From assembly GCF_965263005.1 (NCBI RefSeq), contig NZ_OZ253579.1:4186577-4250576 (forward strand): DNA of 64,000 bases, written 5' to 3'. The translations under genes were made by a program, and so were the position numbers. Below, one piece after another: positions 40,885 through 48,211 of this stretch (position 1 is the stretch's first letter; every line of letters begins with the position of its first letter). This DNA comes from Rariloculus sp965263005. GTDB lineage: Bacteria > Pseudomonadota > Gammaproteobacteria > Steroidobacterales > Rariloculaceae. The notes beneath the pieces are model-generated. The model was not told the origin of the DNA and ran no database searches. It saw nothing but the letters and a program-made list of their open reading frames with translations.

Positions 40885-42540
40885 TCACGACGGCAGCCGG
40901 GAGGTCATCATATGCGCCGGCACGAGCCAGCGCTCGAGACACTCGAAGCCGAGCTCGGCCGCAAGCGCGAGGACGGCCGCAGGGACCGCGCCTTGCAGGA
41001 TCAGCGACGTGTCGTTCAACGCGAGTCCGGTCACGATCGGCTCGCCGAGCCCGCCCGCGCCGATGAACGCCGCAAGCGTCGCCGTTCCGATGCTCACGAC
41101 GGCGGCGATGCGAATTCCCGCGAGCAGATGCGGGAGAGCCAGCGGCAAATGGACATGCCTGAGCTGCTCGAATTGTGATAGCCCCATCCCGGCCGCGACG
41201 CGTTTGAGCAGCGGATCGATCGTGAGCAGCGCCGTGATCGTGTTGCGTACGATCGGCAGCAGGGAGTACAGAAACAATGCGATGATTGCCGGGACCTGAC
41301 CGATCCCCGCCAGCGGGATCAGCAAGGCCAACAGCGCTATCGACGGGATCGTCTGCAGCAAGCCGGCCACGTAGAGCACGGTCCGCGACATCGGCGGGGA
41401 CCGATAGACGGCGAGCGCGAGCCCAACCCCGAGCACGCACGCGGCAGCGACGGCAATGCCCGTAAGCTTGAGGTGCACGATCGTGTTGTCGATCAGGCTC
41501 GCGGCGAGCGAGGTCGTTCGCCGGTCATCCGAATCGCCGCCCACAAGGCCCCGCTCGCGAAGAAACTGTGCTGCGACGTCGCTGAAGCTGCGGCGCTCGA
41601 TCGAGACCTCGGCGTTGAACTCACGCATCTCAGCGTCGCTCAGCGAGTTACCGAGAGCGTTCAGAATCTCCTTGACCTCGGGGGCCAGCGTGCGCCGCAC
41701 GAGCGGCAGTGCGAGATAGCTCGGGAAGAAGTTCCTGTCATCTTCGAGGATAACAAGGTCGTAACGGATCAGATCGCCGTCCGTTGAGTAGGCGTCGGTG
41801 ACGTCAAGCTCCATCTCGAGCATGGCGCGGTACGCGAGGCCGTGCTCGATGCCGAAGCTTGTCTGCGGCAACGCATAGGCATCTTTGACGCCCGGCCAGC
41901 CGTCGGTACGGTCGCGAAATTCATGGCTCACGCCGAAGCGCAGCTCCGGATGGTCGACCAGGTCGGATATGGAGCGCAGCCCGAGCCGCTCGGCCATATC
42001 GCCCGTCACAGTGAGCGCGTACGTGTTGTTGAAGCCGAGAGTTTGCAGCGCCTCGAGTCCGAGCGCGTCGAGCTCGGTCGCGAACGCTTCGCTCCCAAAC
42101 TCGGCGCCCGAAGTCAGTATGGTCTGCGTAATCGTGCCGCTGTACTCCAGATAGACATCGATCGCGCCGACTCTGAGCGCTTCGAAGCTGACCCTGGTTC
42201 CGCCGAAGCCGAACCGCCGTTCCACCTCGTAGCCCTCCTCTTCGAGGAGCTGGGCCATGATCTCGGCCAGGATATAGCTCTCGGCGAACGTCTTGCTGCC
42301 GATGACGATGGGCTGCGCCGAAGCGACGGCCGACAGCAGCGCGAGGCACAAGCCTGAAATCGCGGCTCTAGCAGCCCGTGGCAAAAGTCCCGCAGCGCAT
42401 CGAGACCGGCGAGGCGCCCGGCCGGCAAGGCGCGAGGAGGGAGAATATCGGGAATATTCAACCGACGAGCAACGCAGACGGCCGGGATGCATCGCCGGTC
42501 GAATGCAGCGGGACTTTCGCCACGGGCTGCTAGGCTTCAT
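40885..42540 (-). CDS. Glycine-betaine-type ABC transporter, fused substrate-binding protein and permease
   Basis: From about residue 64 (TTG 42351) a signal peptide (LCLALLSAVASAQ) leads into an OpuAC/ProX-type binding domain (IVIGSKTFAESYILAEIMAQ, DVYLEYSGTITQ), then an OpuCB-type permease domain with six helices (TIVHLKLTGIAVAAACVLGV, QTIPSIALLALLIPL, FIGAGGLGEPI). The open frame extends to ATG 42540, which overlaps the ATPase stop, but these first ~63 codons are entirely encoded by a repeat element inserted between the two genes. The functional start is uncertain (TTG 42351 or ATT 42360); an N-terminal extension would hinder export. Imports compatible solutes or quaternary amines. Confidence 0.82.
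   Translation of the reverse strand: MKPSSPWRKSRCIRPAMHPGRLRCSSVEYSRYSPSSRLAGRAPRRSRCAAGLLPRAARAAISGLCLALLSAVASAQPIVIGSKTFAESYILAEIMAQLLEEEGYEVERRFGFGGTRVSFEALRVGAIDVYLEYSGTITQTILTSGAEFGSEAFATELDALGLEALQTLGFNNTYALTVTGDMAERLGLRSISDLVDHPELRFGVSHEFRDRTDGWPGVKDAYALPQTSFGIEHGLAYRAMLEMELDVTDAYSTDGDLIRYDLVILEDDRNFFPSYLALPLVRRTLAPEVKEILNALGNSLSDAEMREFNAEVSIERRSFSDVAAQFLRERGLVGGDSDDRRTTSLAASLIDNTIVHLKLTGIAVAAACVLGVGLALAVYRSPPMSRTVLYVAGLLQTIPSIALLALLIPLAGIGQVPAIIALFLYSLLPIVRNTITALLTIDPLLKRVAAGMGLSQFEQLRHVHLPLALPHLLAGIRIAAVVSIGTATLAAFIGAGGLGEPIVTGLALNDTSLILQGAVPAAVLALAAELGFECLERWLVPAHMMTSRLPS
42369..42532 (-). repeat. Interspersed TIR element, copy 5 (164 bp)
   Basis: A near-consensus copy: ends TAGCAGCCCGTGGCAAAAGT and GACTTTCGCCACGGGCTGCTA with TA at both edges. 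Core GAATATCGGGAATATTCAAC. It lies inside a two-gene operon: its last three bases (minus strand) are the TAG stop of the ATPase gene, and the next gene's frame runs through it without a stop. Reversed orientation. Confidence 0.95.
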
Positions 42541-43264
42541 TCAACCGCTCGAACAGCCGGGCCACCGCTGCGTTCGCGGGTCGATCGACGATATCGTGCA
42601 CGCTGCCTGCCTGCAGTACGCACCCGCCGTCGAGAACGACGAGATCCTGAGCCAGCCGCATCGCCTCGCGGATGTCGTGCGTGACGAGCACGACCGTGGC
42701 GGGTTCCGCGCGCATGAGCGCGCTGAAGCGCTCGTGTATTTCATCGCGCATCAGCAGATCGACGCCGGAGAACGGCTCGTCGAGCAGCAGGATCTCCGGA
42801 TGCAGCAGCATGGCGCGACAGATGCCGACGCGCTGCTGTTGACCGCCCGAGAGCTGATGCGGGTAGCGGTTCCTGAGCTGCGGATCGAGGCCCATCAACG
42901 ACATCAGTTCGTCAATTCTGTCGGCGAGCTTTGCCGCCGCCCATCCCGCAAGCTTGCCGAGCAACCCGATGTTGCCGTCGATTCGCATGTGCGGAAAAAG
43001 TCCGGTCCCCTGCACCGCATAGCCTATCCGGCGCCGAAAGGCGGACGAACGCCCTGCCGGGACGGGACGACCGAAGACCTCGACACGTCCATCGTCGGGC
43101 GCCAGCAGGCCGTTTATCATCTGCAAAAGCGTCGATTTGCCGCTACCGCTCTCGCCGATCAGCGCCGTGACGCGCCCTCGGCTTATGCCGAGCTCGAGGT
43201 GCTCGAGCACTGACACCTGTCCGTAGCGTTTGGAGACGCCGAGAAACTCGATGATCTCGTGCAC
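42530..43264 (-). CDS. Glycine-betaine/choline-type ABC transporter ATP-binding protein
   Basis: A 244-residue ATPase: Walker A GESGSGKST, Q-loop AVQGTGLFPHMRI, signature LSGGQQQRVGI, Walker B ILLLDEPFSGVD and the H-loop VTHDI. It resembles the OpuCA/OsmV/ProV group but lacks CBS domains at the C-terminus. The start is GTG 43264 (VHEIIEFLGVSKRYG); a longer frame to 43327 has no support. Its TAG stop is formed by the repeat element at 42369-42532. Partner: the fused permease/binding protein at 40885. Confidence 0.9.
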   Translation of the reverse strand: MHEIIEFLGVSKRYGQVSVLEHLELGISRGRVTALIGESGSGKSTLLQMINGLLAPDDGRVEVFGRPVPAGRSSAFRRRIGYAVQGTGLFPHMRIDGNIGLLGKLAGWAAAKLADRIDELMSLMGLDPQLRNRYPHQLSGGQQQRVGICRAMLLHPEILLLDEPFSGVDLLMRDEIHERFSALMRAEPATVVLVTHDIREAMRLAQDLVVLDGGCVLQAGSVHDIVDRPANAAVARLFERLNEA

Positions 43265-43353
43265 AACGGCTTTAAGATAACATCTCGGCCGTTCGTCTCG
43301 GCAGCGCCAGATCTGGCAAGACGGCACATTCGATGGTTTTGAGGAGAATTTCG

Positions 43354-43761
43354 ATGGCGCAGAAGACGAAGCGTGGAGATGCCGAGGACTTGCGGAGTCG
43401 GCTCAGCGCGCAGCAATACCACGTGACCCAGGAGGGTGGGACGGAGCCGCCGTTCACGGGAGCGTACTATGCTAACAAGGACAGCGGCGAATACCTTTGC
43501 GTATGCTGCGGAAGCCGCCTGTTCTCCTCGGACCGGAAATTCGACTCGGGCACCGGTTGGCCGAGCTTCTGGGCGCCAAGCTCCGACTCAGCGGTCTCGT
43601 CGCAACGCGACACGAGTCACGGCATGGTCCGGGAAGAAGCCTGCTGCGCCGAATGCGGCGCGCACCTCGGTCACGTCTTTGCCGACGGACCGCAGCCGAC
43701 CGGCCGGCGCTATTGCATCAATTCCGCCTCGCTCGACTTCGAGACCTCGGCGGACGACTAG
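43354..43761 (+). CDS. msrB: Peptide-methionine (R)-S-oxide reductase
   Basis: A 135-residue MsrB, repairing methionine-R-sulfoxide. Four zinc-binding cysteines occur as CVCCGS and CAECGAH; the catalytic Cys lies in RYCINSASLDF. GTGWPSFW and GHVFADGPQPTG are typical. ATG 43354 has GAGGAGAA six bases upstream; upstream in-frame ATG 43333 is unlikely. Probably cytoplasmic, as no signal is present. Confidence 0.95.
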   Translation: MAQKTKRGDAEDLRSRLSAQQYHVTQEGGTEPPFTGAYYANKDSGEYLCVCCGSRLFSSDRKFDSGTGWPSFWAPSSDSAVSSQRDTSHGMVREEACCAECGAHLGHVFADGPQPTGRRYCINSASLDFETSADD

Positions 43762-43808
43762 CTGACAGGCACGATCGGCCCAGCCACGGTACACGCTGGA
43801 GCGAACCC

Positions 43809-44285
43809 ATGTTGAAAGCGCTCACCGATCTATTGGATACGGCCTTGAGCAGGAAGGCCGAGGAGGCCCCGGCATCGCGCAAGCACGGCATTGAACTCGC
43901 AACGGCTCTCTTGCTCGTCGAGGTTGCCCGCGCCGACTACCAGGCGGACCTGATTGAAGACGAAGAGATCCTTTCACTGTTGCGAAGCTCGTTCGAGCTC
44001 GACGATGAGGAGCTCTCGCTGCTCGTCGACGAAGCGCGCGCAGAATCCGATCATGCCGCGTCGTTGCAAGCGTTCACGAGGACGCTTCACGAACAGCTCA
44101 CCGTTCAGGAAAAGCACCGTGTCGTTGAGATGCTGTGGCGCGTCGCGTTTGCCGATTTAAATCTCGACAAGCACGAAGATCATCTCGTCAGGCAGGTCGC
44201 CGGACTGCTCTATGTCTCGCACAACGACCTGATCCGAATCCGCAACGAAGTTCGGCGGACCACTCCGGGACTCAAGCCCGGATAG
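43809..44285 (+). CDS. TerB-like domain protein
   Basis: A 158-residue acidic helical protein of the TerB/DjlA-like fold: IELATALLLVEVARADYQAD, EEILSLLRSSFELDDEELSL and FADLNLDKHEDHLVRQVAGL, where repeated Asp/Glu-rich helical hairpins are typical and may bind a metal. In E. coli the family includes tellurite resistance TerB. It follows msrB by 47 bp on the same strand. The TAG stop codon is the first three bases of a repeat element. Confidence 0.83.
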   Translation: MLKALTDLLDTALSRKAEEAPASRKHGIELATALLLVEVARADYQADLIEDEEILSLLRSSFELDDEELSLLVDEARAESDHAASLQAFTRTLHEQLTVQEKHRVVEMLWRVAFADLNLDKHEDHLVRQVAGLLYVSHNDLIRIRNEVRRTTPGLKPG

Positions 44286-44478
44286 CAGCCCGTGGCAAAA
44301 ATTGGGCGTCGAACCGAAACCGGCGAGGCGCCCGGCCGGCAGGGCGCGAGGACGGAGAATATCGGGCATTGTCGACCGACGAGCAACGCAGACGGGCGGG
44401 ACGCATCGTCGGTTGATCAGCCGTCTTCGGCGAGGCGGTCTTCCGCCCCATGCAGTGGGACTCTTGCCACGGGCTGCC
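44283..44478 (-). repeat. Interspersed TIR element, copy 6 (196 bp, long form)
   Basis: Ends TAGCAGCCCGTGGCAAAAAT and GACTCTTGCCACGGGCTGCC. It contains the same 33-bp insertion as copy 2, here on the other strand (GATCAGCCGTCTTCGGCGAG and following). The core GAATATCGGGCATTGTCGAC differs slightly from other copies. Its first three bases are the TAG stop of the TerB-like gene. Confidence 0.93.
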
Positions 44479-44507
44479 GGAAGCCGGCGGCTCGCGTTGG
44501 ACTTTCG

Positions 44508-44657
44508 CTAGTCGGCGAAGTCCTTCGACGACTCGGTGCCCGACAGTATCTCGACGTCCCCGCCGGTGGACGTGACGGTATCTGTCGCTTGCTCGCAGCC
44601 CGAGACCAGAACGAGCGCGCCGAATAACGGTGGAAGCAGTTGTGAATGACGGAACAT
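44508..44657 (-). CDS. Very small lipoprotein
   Basis: A 49-residue peptide with a classic lipoprotein signal: FRHSQLLPPLFGALVLVSGC then EQATDTVTSTGGDVEILSGT. GGGAGC lies five to six bases upstream of ATG 44657. The mature form is about 29 residues, acidic, without Trp or His. It lies between the repeat and yggT, co-directional with yggT. Function unknown. Confidence 0.6.
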   Translation of the reverse strand: MFRHSQLLPPLFGALVLVSGCEQATDTVTSTGGDVEILSGTESSKDFAD

Positions 44658-44748
44658 ACGTGCTCCCTGTTTTTCTTGCATCCGAATATGAACCATTTGG
44701 GCGGGCGTGGCATTGCCCATCGGCGCCGGCCCGGCCGACTCGCGGGCG

Positions 44749-45306
44749 CTACCGCAAAAAGCCCGGCAGAGGCAGGGCGATAGCGATTGCTTCAATCAGG
44801 ATAAACACCGGTACAGGCGACAGGTCGAAACCACCGATCGATGGAATAAAGCGCCGGACGGGACGCAGGACGGGTCCGACGATCTCGCCGATCGCGCCGA
44901 GCAACGTCTGTAGCGAGCTGTTGTAATGCGCCATGGTGATCCAGCTCAGAATGATGTAGCCGATAAGGCAGATCGAGTACAGCCAGAGCGTGAGGTTGAC
45001 CAACCTGAAAAACGCGTATTGGACGAACTCGAGCCCGGAAACACTCACGTTCGCCAGCGCCAACAGGAGCCACGTTGCGAGACACTCGAACGCGATCAGC
45101 ACGGCCAGTGTCGGCAGGTCGATGCCGCGAGTCGCAGGCACCATACGTCTGGCTCGCAGGACGACCGGGTTAGTTACCTGCACGACGAAGAGGTAGACAG
45201 GGTTGTAAAAGTCGGTCCCGACTCGATGCAGAATGAGCCTGAGCACGAATGTCAGCAGGTACAGGTCTGAAAGCGTCTTGACGAGGAAGAGCAGCGAGTT
45301 CTGCAT
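44749..45306 (-). CDS. yggT: YggT-family membrane protein
   Basis: A 185-residue integral membrane protein with two YggT repeats, four or more helices (LLFLVKTLSDLYLLTFVLRL, LAVLIAFECLATWLLLAL, FFRLVNLTLWLYSICLIGYI, PVPVFILIEAIAIALPLPGF), and the typical NPVVLRARRMVPATRGID and PVLRPVRRFIPSIGGFD loops. The family is normally in an operon with yggS and proC; here it directly follows yggS (45 bp gap) and proC is absent. It probably acts in membrane or osmotic homeostasis. Confidence 0.92.
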   Translation of the reverse strand: MQNSLLFLVKTLSDLYLLTFVLRLILHRVGTDFYNPVYLFVVQVTNPVVLRARRMVPATRGIDLPTLAVLIAFECLATWLLLALANVSVSGLEFVQYAFFRLVNLTLWLYSICLIGYIILSWITMAHYNSSLQTLLGAIGEIVGPVLRPVRRFIPSIGGFDLSPVPVFILIEAIAIALPLPGFLR

Positions 45307-45351
45307 GTCTATCGAGCGACGTGGCAACGGACGCCGGAAGATACCACGAGT

Positions 45352-46038
45352 CTAATCCGCTTCGGTGCGGCGAGCACCGAAGATCGCCGTGCCGATACGC
45401 ACACAGGTCGAACCGTTTGCGATCGCCGTTTCGAAATCGCCCGACATCCCCATCGACAACGAGTCCATCATGATGCCGCGAGCGCATATCCGCGCCTTGA
45501 GTTCGCGAAGACGGCGAAAGTGCTCGGCATTGTGCTCAGGAAGCTGGTCCGCGGGCGGGATCGTCATCAATCCTCGGAGCCTGAGGCGCGGCTGCGCGTC
45601 GATCAGTCTCGCCAGTTCCTCGACGCTGGACGGGTTGACGCCGGTCTTCCGGGTCTCGCCTGCCTGCCTGACCTGGATGAAGACGTTGAGCGGGGGCCGC
45701 GACGGCGGTCTTTGCTGGTTCAGGCGGACCGCGATCTTCGCCCGATCCACGGTGTGGACCCAGTCGAAGCGCTCCGCGATCGGCCGGGTCTTGTTCGATT
45801 GGATGCGGCCGACAAAATGCCATTCGATATCAAGATCGATCAATCGATCCATCTTGGCCAGCGCTTCGCGCACATAGTTCTCGGCGAAGTGCCTTTGCCC
45901 CGCCGCCCAGACCGCCTCGATGGCGTCGGCCGATTGCTGTTTGCCGACGGCGAGAATCAGAACCTCGTCGGCGTCGCGCGAGGCCTCGGCAAGCGCGTTC
46001 GCGACGCGTGCACGAATTTTGGCCAAGTCGTCGCTCAT
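45352..46038 (-). CDS. yggS: YggS-family PLP homeostasis protein
   Basis: A 228-residue PLP-binding TIM-barrel protein without catalytic activity, known to keep PLP levels balanced. The PLP lysine lies in ILAVGKQQSADAIEAV; FAENYVREALAKM, WHFVGRIQSNK, GLMTIPP, LSMGMSGDFETAIANGSTCV and RIGTAIFGAR are typical. ATG 46038 is used rather than the in-frame GTG at 46047. The gene is divergent from pilT and co-directional with yggT, without proC in between. Confidence 0.94.
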   Translation of the reverse strand: MSDDLAKIRARVANALAEASRDADEVLILAVGKQQSADAIEAVWAAGQRHFAENYVREALAKMDRLIDLDIEWHFVGRIQSNKTRPIAERFDWVHTVDRAKIAVRLNQQRPPSRPPLNVFIQVRQAGETRKTGVNPSSVEELARLIDAQPRLRLRGLMTIPPADQLPEHNAEHFRRLRELKARICARGIMMDSLSMGMSGDFETAIANGSTCVRIGTAIFGARRTEAD

Positions 46039-46133
46039 TTGAGTCACGCTTTGGCGGAAGCCTATGGCTACACTGCCGTCAGATTGGGCCAGGTTCGCGT
46101 GAGCGCGGAGCCCGTGTCTGCAGAAGGAGAATC

Positions 46134-47177
46134 ATGGCCACCGTCGACATTGCTCAGCTGCTCTCATTCGCCGTTACGAACAACGCCTCGGATCTGCATC
46201 TTTCGGCCGGCGTCGCGCCGATGATTCGCGTCGACGGTGAGGTCAAGCGCATCGATATGCCAGTGCTGAAGCACAACGAAGTGCACAGTATGGTGTACGG
46301 CATCATGAACGACAAACAGCGAAAGGACTTCGAGGCTTTTCTCGAGACCGACTTTTCGTTCGAGATCCCCGGGCTCGCACGTTTCAGAGTCAACGCATTC
46401 AACCAGAATCGCGGCTGCGCCGCGGTGTTCCGGACTATTCCCACCAAGATTCCGACGTTGGACGAGCTCGGTGCGCCGGGCATTTTCAAGGATATTGCGA
46501 CGCACGCCCGCGGCCTCGTGTTGGTGACGGGGCCGACCGGCTCCGGCAAGTCCACGACCCTGGCAGCGATAATCGACTACATCAACGACACCAGGGCCAA
46601 TCACGTCATCACGATCGAGGATCCGCTGGAGTTTTTGCACGAGAGCAGAAAGTGCCTCGTCAACCAGCGAGAGGTCCATCGGGACACGCTCGGATTCAGC
46701 GCGGCGTTGAGATCGGCGCTGCGCGAGGATCCCGACATCGTGCTCGTGGGCGAGATGCGCGATCTGGAAACGATCAGACTCGCGCTGACCGCCGCGGAAA
46801 CTGGTCACCTCGTCTTCGCAACGCTGCACACAAGCTCGGCCGCGAAGACGATCGACCGCGTGGTCGACGTGTTCCCAGCGGCGGAGAAAGACGTGGTGCG
46901 CGGCATGCTTTCGGAGTCCCTGCGAGCCGTGATATCGCAGACGCTGCTGAAGAAGACGGGCGGCGGCCGCATAGCGGCGCACGAGGTCATGCTCGGTACG
47001 CCGGCAATTCGCAACCTGATTCGCGAAGGCAAGCTGGCTCAAATGTACTCGGCCATACAGACGGGTCAGGCGCAAGGCATGCGGACGCTCGACCAGAATC
47101 TGCACGAGCTCGTGATGAACGGACTTGTCAGCAGGCAAGAGGCTCGCTTCCGTGCCGTCAACAAACACAGTTTCTAG
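46134..47177 (+). CDS. pilT: Type IV pilus retraction ATPase PilT
   Basis: A 347-residue hexameric ATPase that retracts type IV pili. The N-terminal PAS-like domain (NNASDLHLSAGVAPMIRVDG) is followed by Walker A GPTGSGKS at 133-140, the Asp box TIEDPLEF, Walker B VGEMRD and the His box HTSSAAKTIDRVVD. The C-terminal AIRNLIREGKLAQMYSAIQT is the PilT signature for retraction. AAGGAGA precedes ATG 46134. The stop TAG is the first codon of a repeat element. No pilU follows. Confidence 0.96.
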   Translation: MATVDIAQLLSFAVTNNASDLHLSAGVAPMIRVDGEVKRIDMPVLKHNEVHSMVYGIMNDKQRKDFEAFLETDFSFEIPGLARFRVNAFNQNRGCAAVFRTIPTKIPTLDELGAPGIFKDIATHARGLVLVTGPTGSGKSTTLAAIIDYINDTRANHVITIEDPLEFLHESRKCLVNQREVHRDTLGFSAALRSALREDPDIVLVGEMRDLETIRLALTAAETGHLVFATLHTSSAAKTIDRVVDVFPAAEKDVVRGMLSESLRAVISQTLLKKTGGGRIAAHEVMLGTPAIRNLIREGKLAQMYSAIQTGQAQGMRTLDQNLHELVMNGLVSRQEARFRAVNKHSF

Positions 47178-47308
47178 CAGCCCGTGGCAAAAGCCCCACT
47201 GCATTCGACCGGCGATGCATCCCGCCTGAGCCGCGTTGCTCCTCGCGCCTTGTCAGGCGGGCGCCTCGCCGTTCCCGGTGCGACGCGGGATTTTGCCACG
47301 GGCTGCTA
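47175..47308 (+). repeat. Interspersed TIR element, copy 7 (134 bp, short form)
   Basis: Ends TAGCAGCCCGTGGCAAAAGC and GGGATTTTGCCACGGGCTGCTA, with TA at both edges. It lacks about 30 bp of the AT-rich core between GTTGCT and CCTCGCGCC, making it the shortest copy. Its first three bases are the pilT stop codon; the other end lies 15 bp from the stop of the pyrK-like gene on the opposite strand. Confidence 0.93.
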
Positions 47309-47323
47309 GCGCCTGCGCGTGTC

Positions 47324-48211
47324 TTACGCGTCTCCCGCCGATGGATTCGTGTAGATGGAGCGTGCGTCGAATACGGGGCCATCGACACACACGCGTTTCA
47401 TCGCCGCACCGTTTGTGCCGTGGACGGTCAGCGTGCATCCGGCGCAGCCGCCGACACCGCAGGCCATGTATTCCTCGACCGCCACCTGGCAAGGCAGATC
47501 GTACGCGTAAGCGAGTGCGGCCGCCGCGCGCAGCATCGGCTCCGGGCCGCAGGCCAGGATCTGGGTTCTGGCGAGCGCTTGCGGCGAGCTCGCGCGGAGC
47601 CATGTGTCAGCGAGCTCCGTGACGAATCCCCCGAAGCAGCCCGCAAGCTCGGCGCAGCTCGCAAGGCGCGACGGAATGCCCCACTGCTCGAGGAGTTCGA
47701 TCGCGTGCGATGCGCTCGCAGGCGAGCCGCCGACCTCGTGCGCGGACGTCACGAGATCAAACGGAAACGGCACTTCCGAACCCATCAGTACAATCAGTTC
47801 GAACTCGGTTCTCGCGCGCAGCTCCTGGGCGAGGAACACGATAGGAGGTATGCCGACGCCGCCGCCGATTGCGAGGATCCGCGGCCTGTCCGGATCCGGT
47901 TCGAATCCCCTTCCGATGGGCGCGAGGACACTTAGACGCTCTCCAGGCGTGCGCCGCGCGAGCTTGGCGAGTCCGGCGCCGACCGGCTTGTAGAGAAACT
48001 CGAGCCAGCCCGAAGAGCGCTCGGCCCGCATGATCGAGAGCGGGCGTCTCAGCGGTACAGCCGGATCGCATTGGATATGCGCGAAGCTGCCGGGCTCGGA
48101 GCGAAGCGCGGCCTCGGGCGCGCTCACGCGCACGATGTACTGCTCGGCCGGCCAGGCCCGATGCTCGAGGATCTCGGCTTCCTCGAGGAAGATTGTCCCG
48201 CGGGTCGTCAG
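47324..48211 (-). CDS. Dihydroorotate-dehydrogenase electron transfer subunit-like (PyrK family)
   Basis: A 295-residue flavin/iron-sulfur oxidoreductase. The FAD-binding domain has RRPLSIMRAER, the NAD-binding domain ILAIGGGVGIPPIVFLAQEL and CGPEPMLRAAA. The C-terminal cluster CGVGGCAGC with the later Cys of RVCVDGPVF binds a [2Fe-2S] centre. It directly follows pyrB. No ATG, GTG or TTG exists in frame near the expected N-terminus (TTRGTIFLEEAEI); the best candidate is CTG 48211, overlapping the pyrB stop (CTGA). A 1-base frameshift joining ATG 48241 is the alternative. Pyrimidine synthesis role inferred from context. Confidence 0.82.
   Translation of the reverse strand: MTTRGTIFLEEAEILEHRAWPAEQYIVRVSAPEAALRSEPGSFAHIQCDPAVPLRRPLSIMRAERSSGWLEFLYKPVGAGLAKLARRTPGERLSVLAPIGRGFEPDPDRPRILAIGGGVGIPPIVFLAQELRARTEFELIVLMGSEVPFPFDLVTSAHEVGGSPASASHAIELLEQWGIPSRLASCAELAGCFGGFVTELADTWLRASSPQALARTQILACGPEPMLRAAAALAYAYDLPCQVAVEEYMACGVGGCAGCTLTVHGTNGAAMKRVCVDGPVFDARSIYTNPSAGDA

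Noticed and set aside
42293..43213. Open frame running through repeat copy 5
   Set aside because: The element is poor in stop codons in several frames, giving false frames at most copies; this one is antisense to the ATPase gene beyond the repeat.
46164..47204. 346-codon minus-strand open frame
   Set aside because: Antisense to pilT, which is unmistakable.
47885..47900. GGTTCGAATCCCC, resembling a tRNA T-arm
   Set aside because: Lies inside the pyrK-like coding sequence, encoding FEPD-type residues, and no acceptor, D or anticodon stem can be formed around it.
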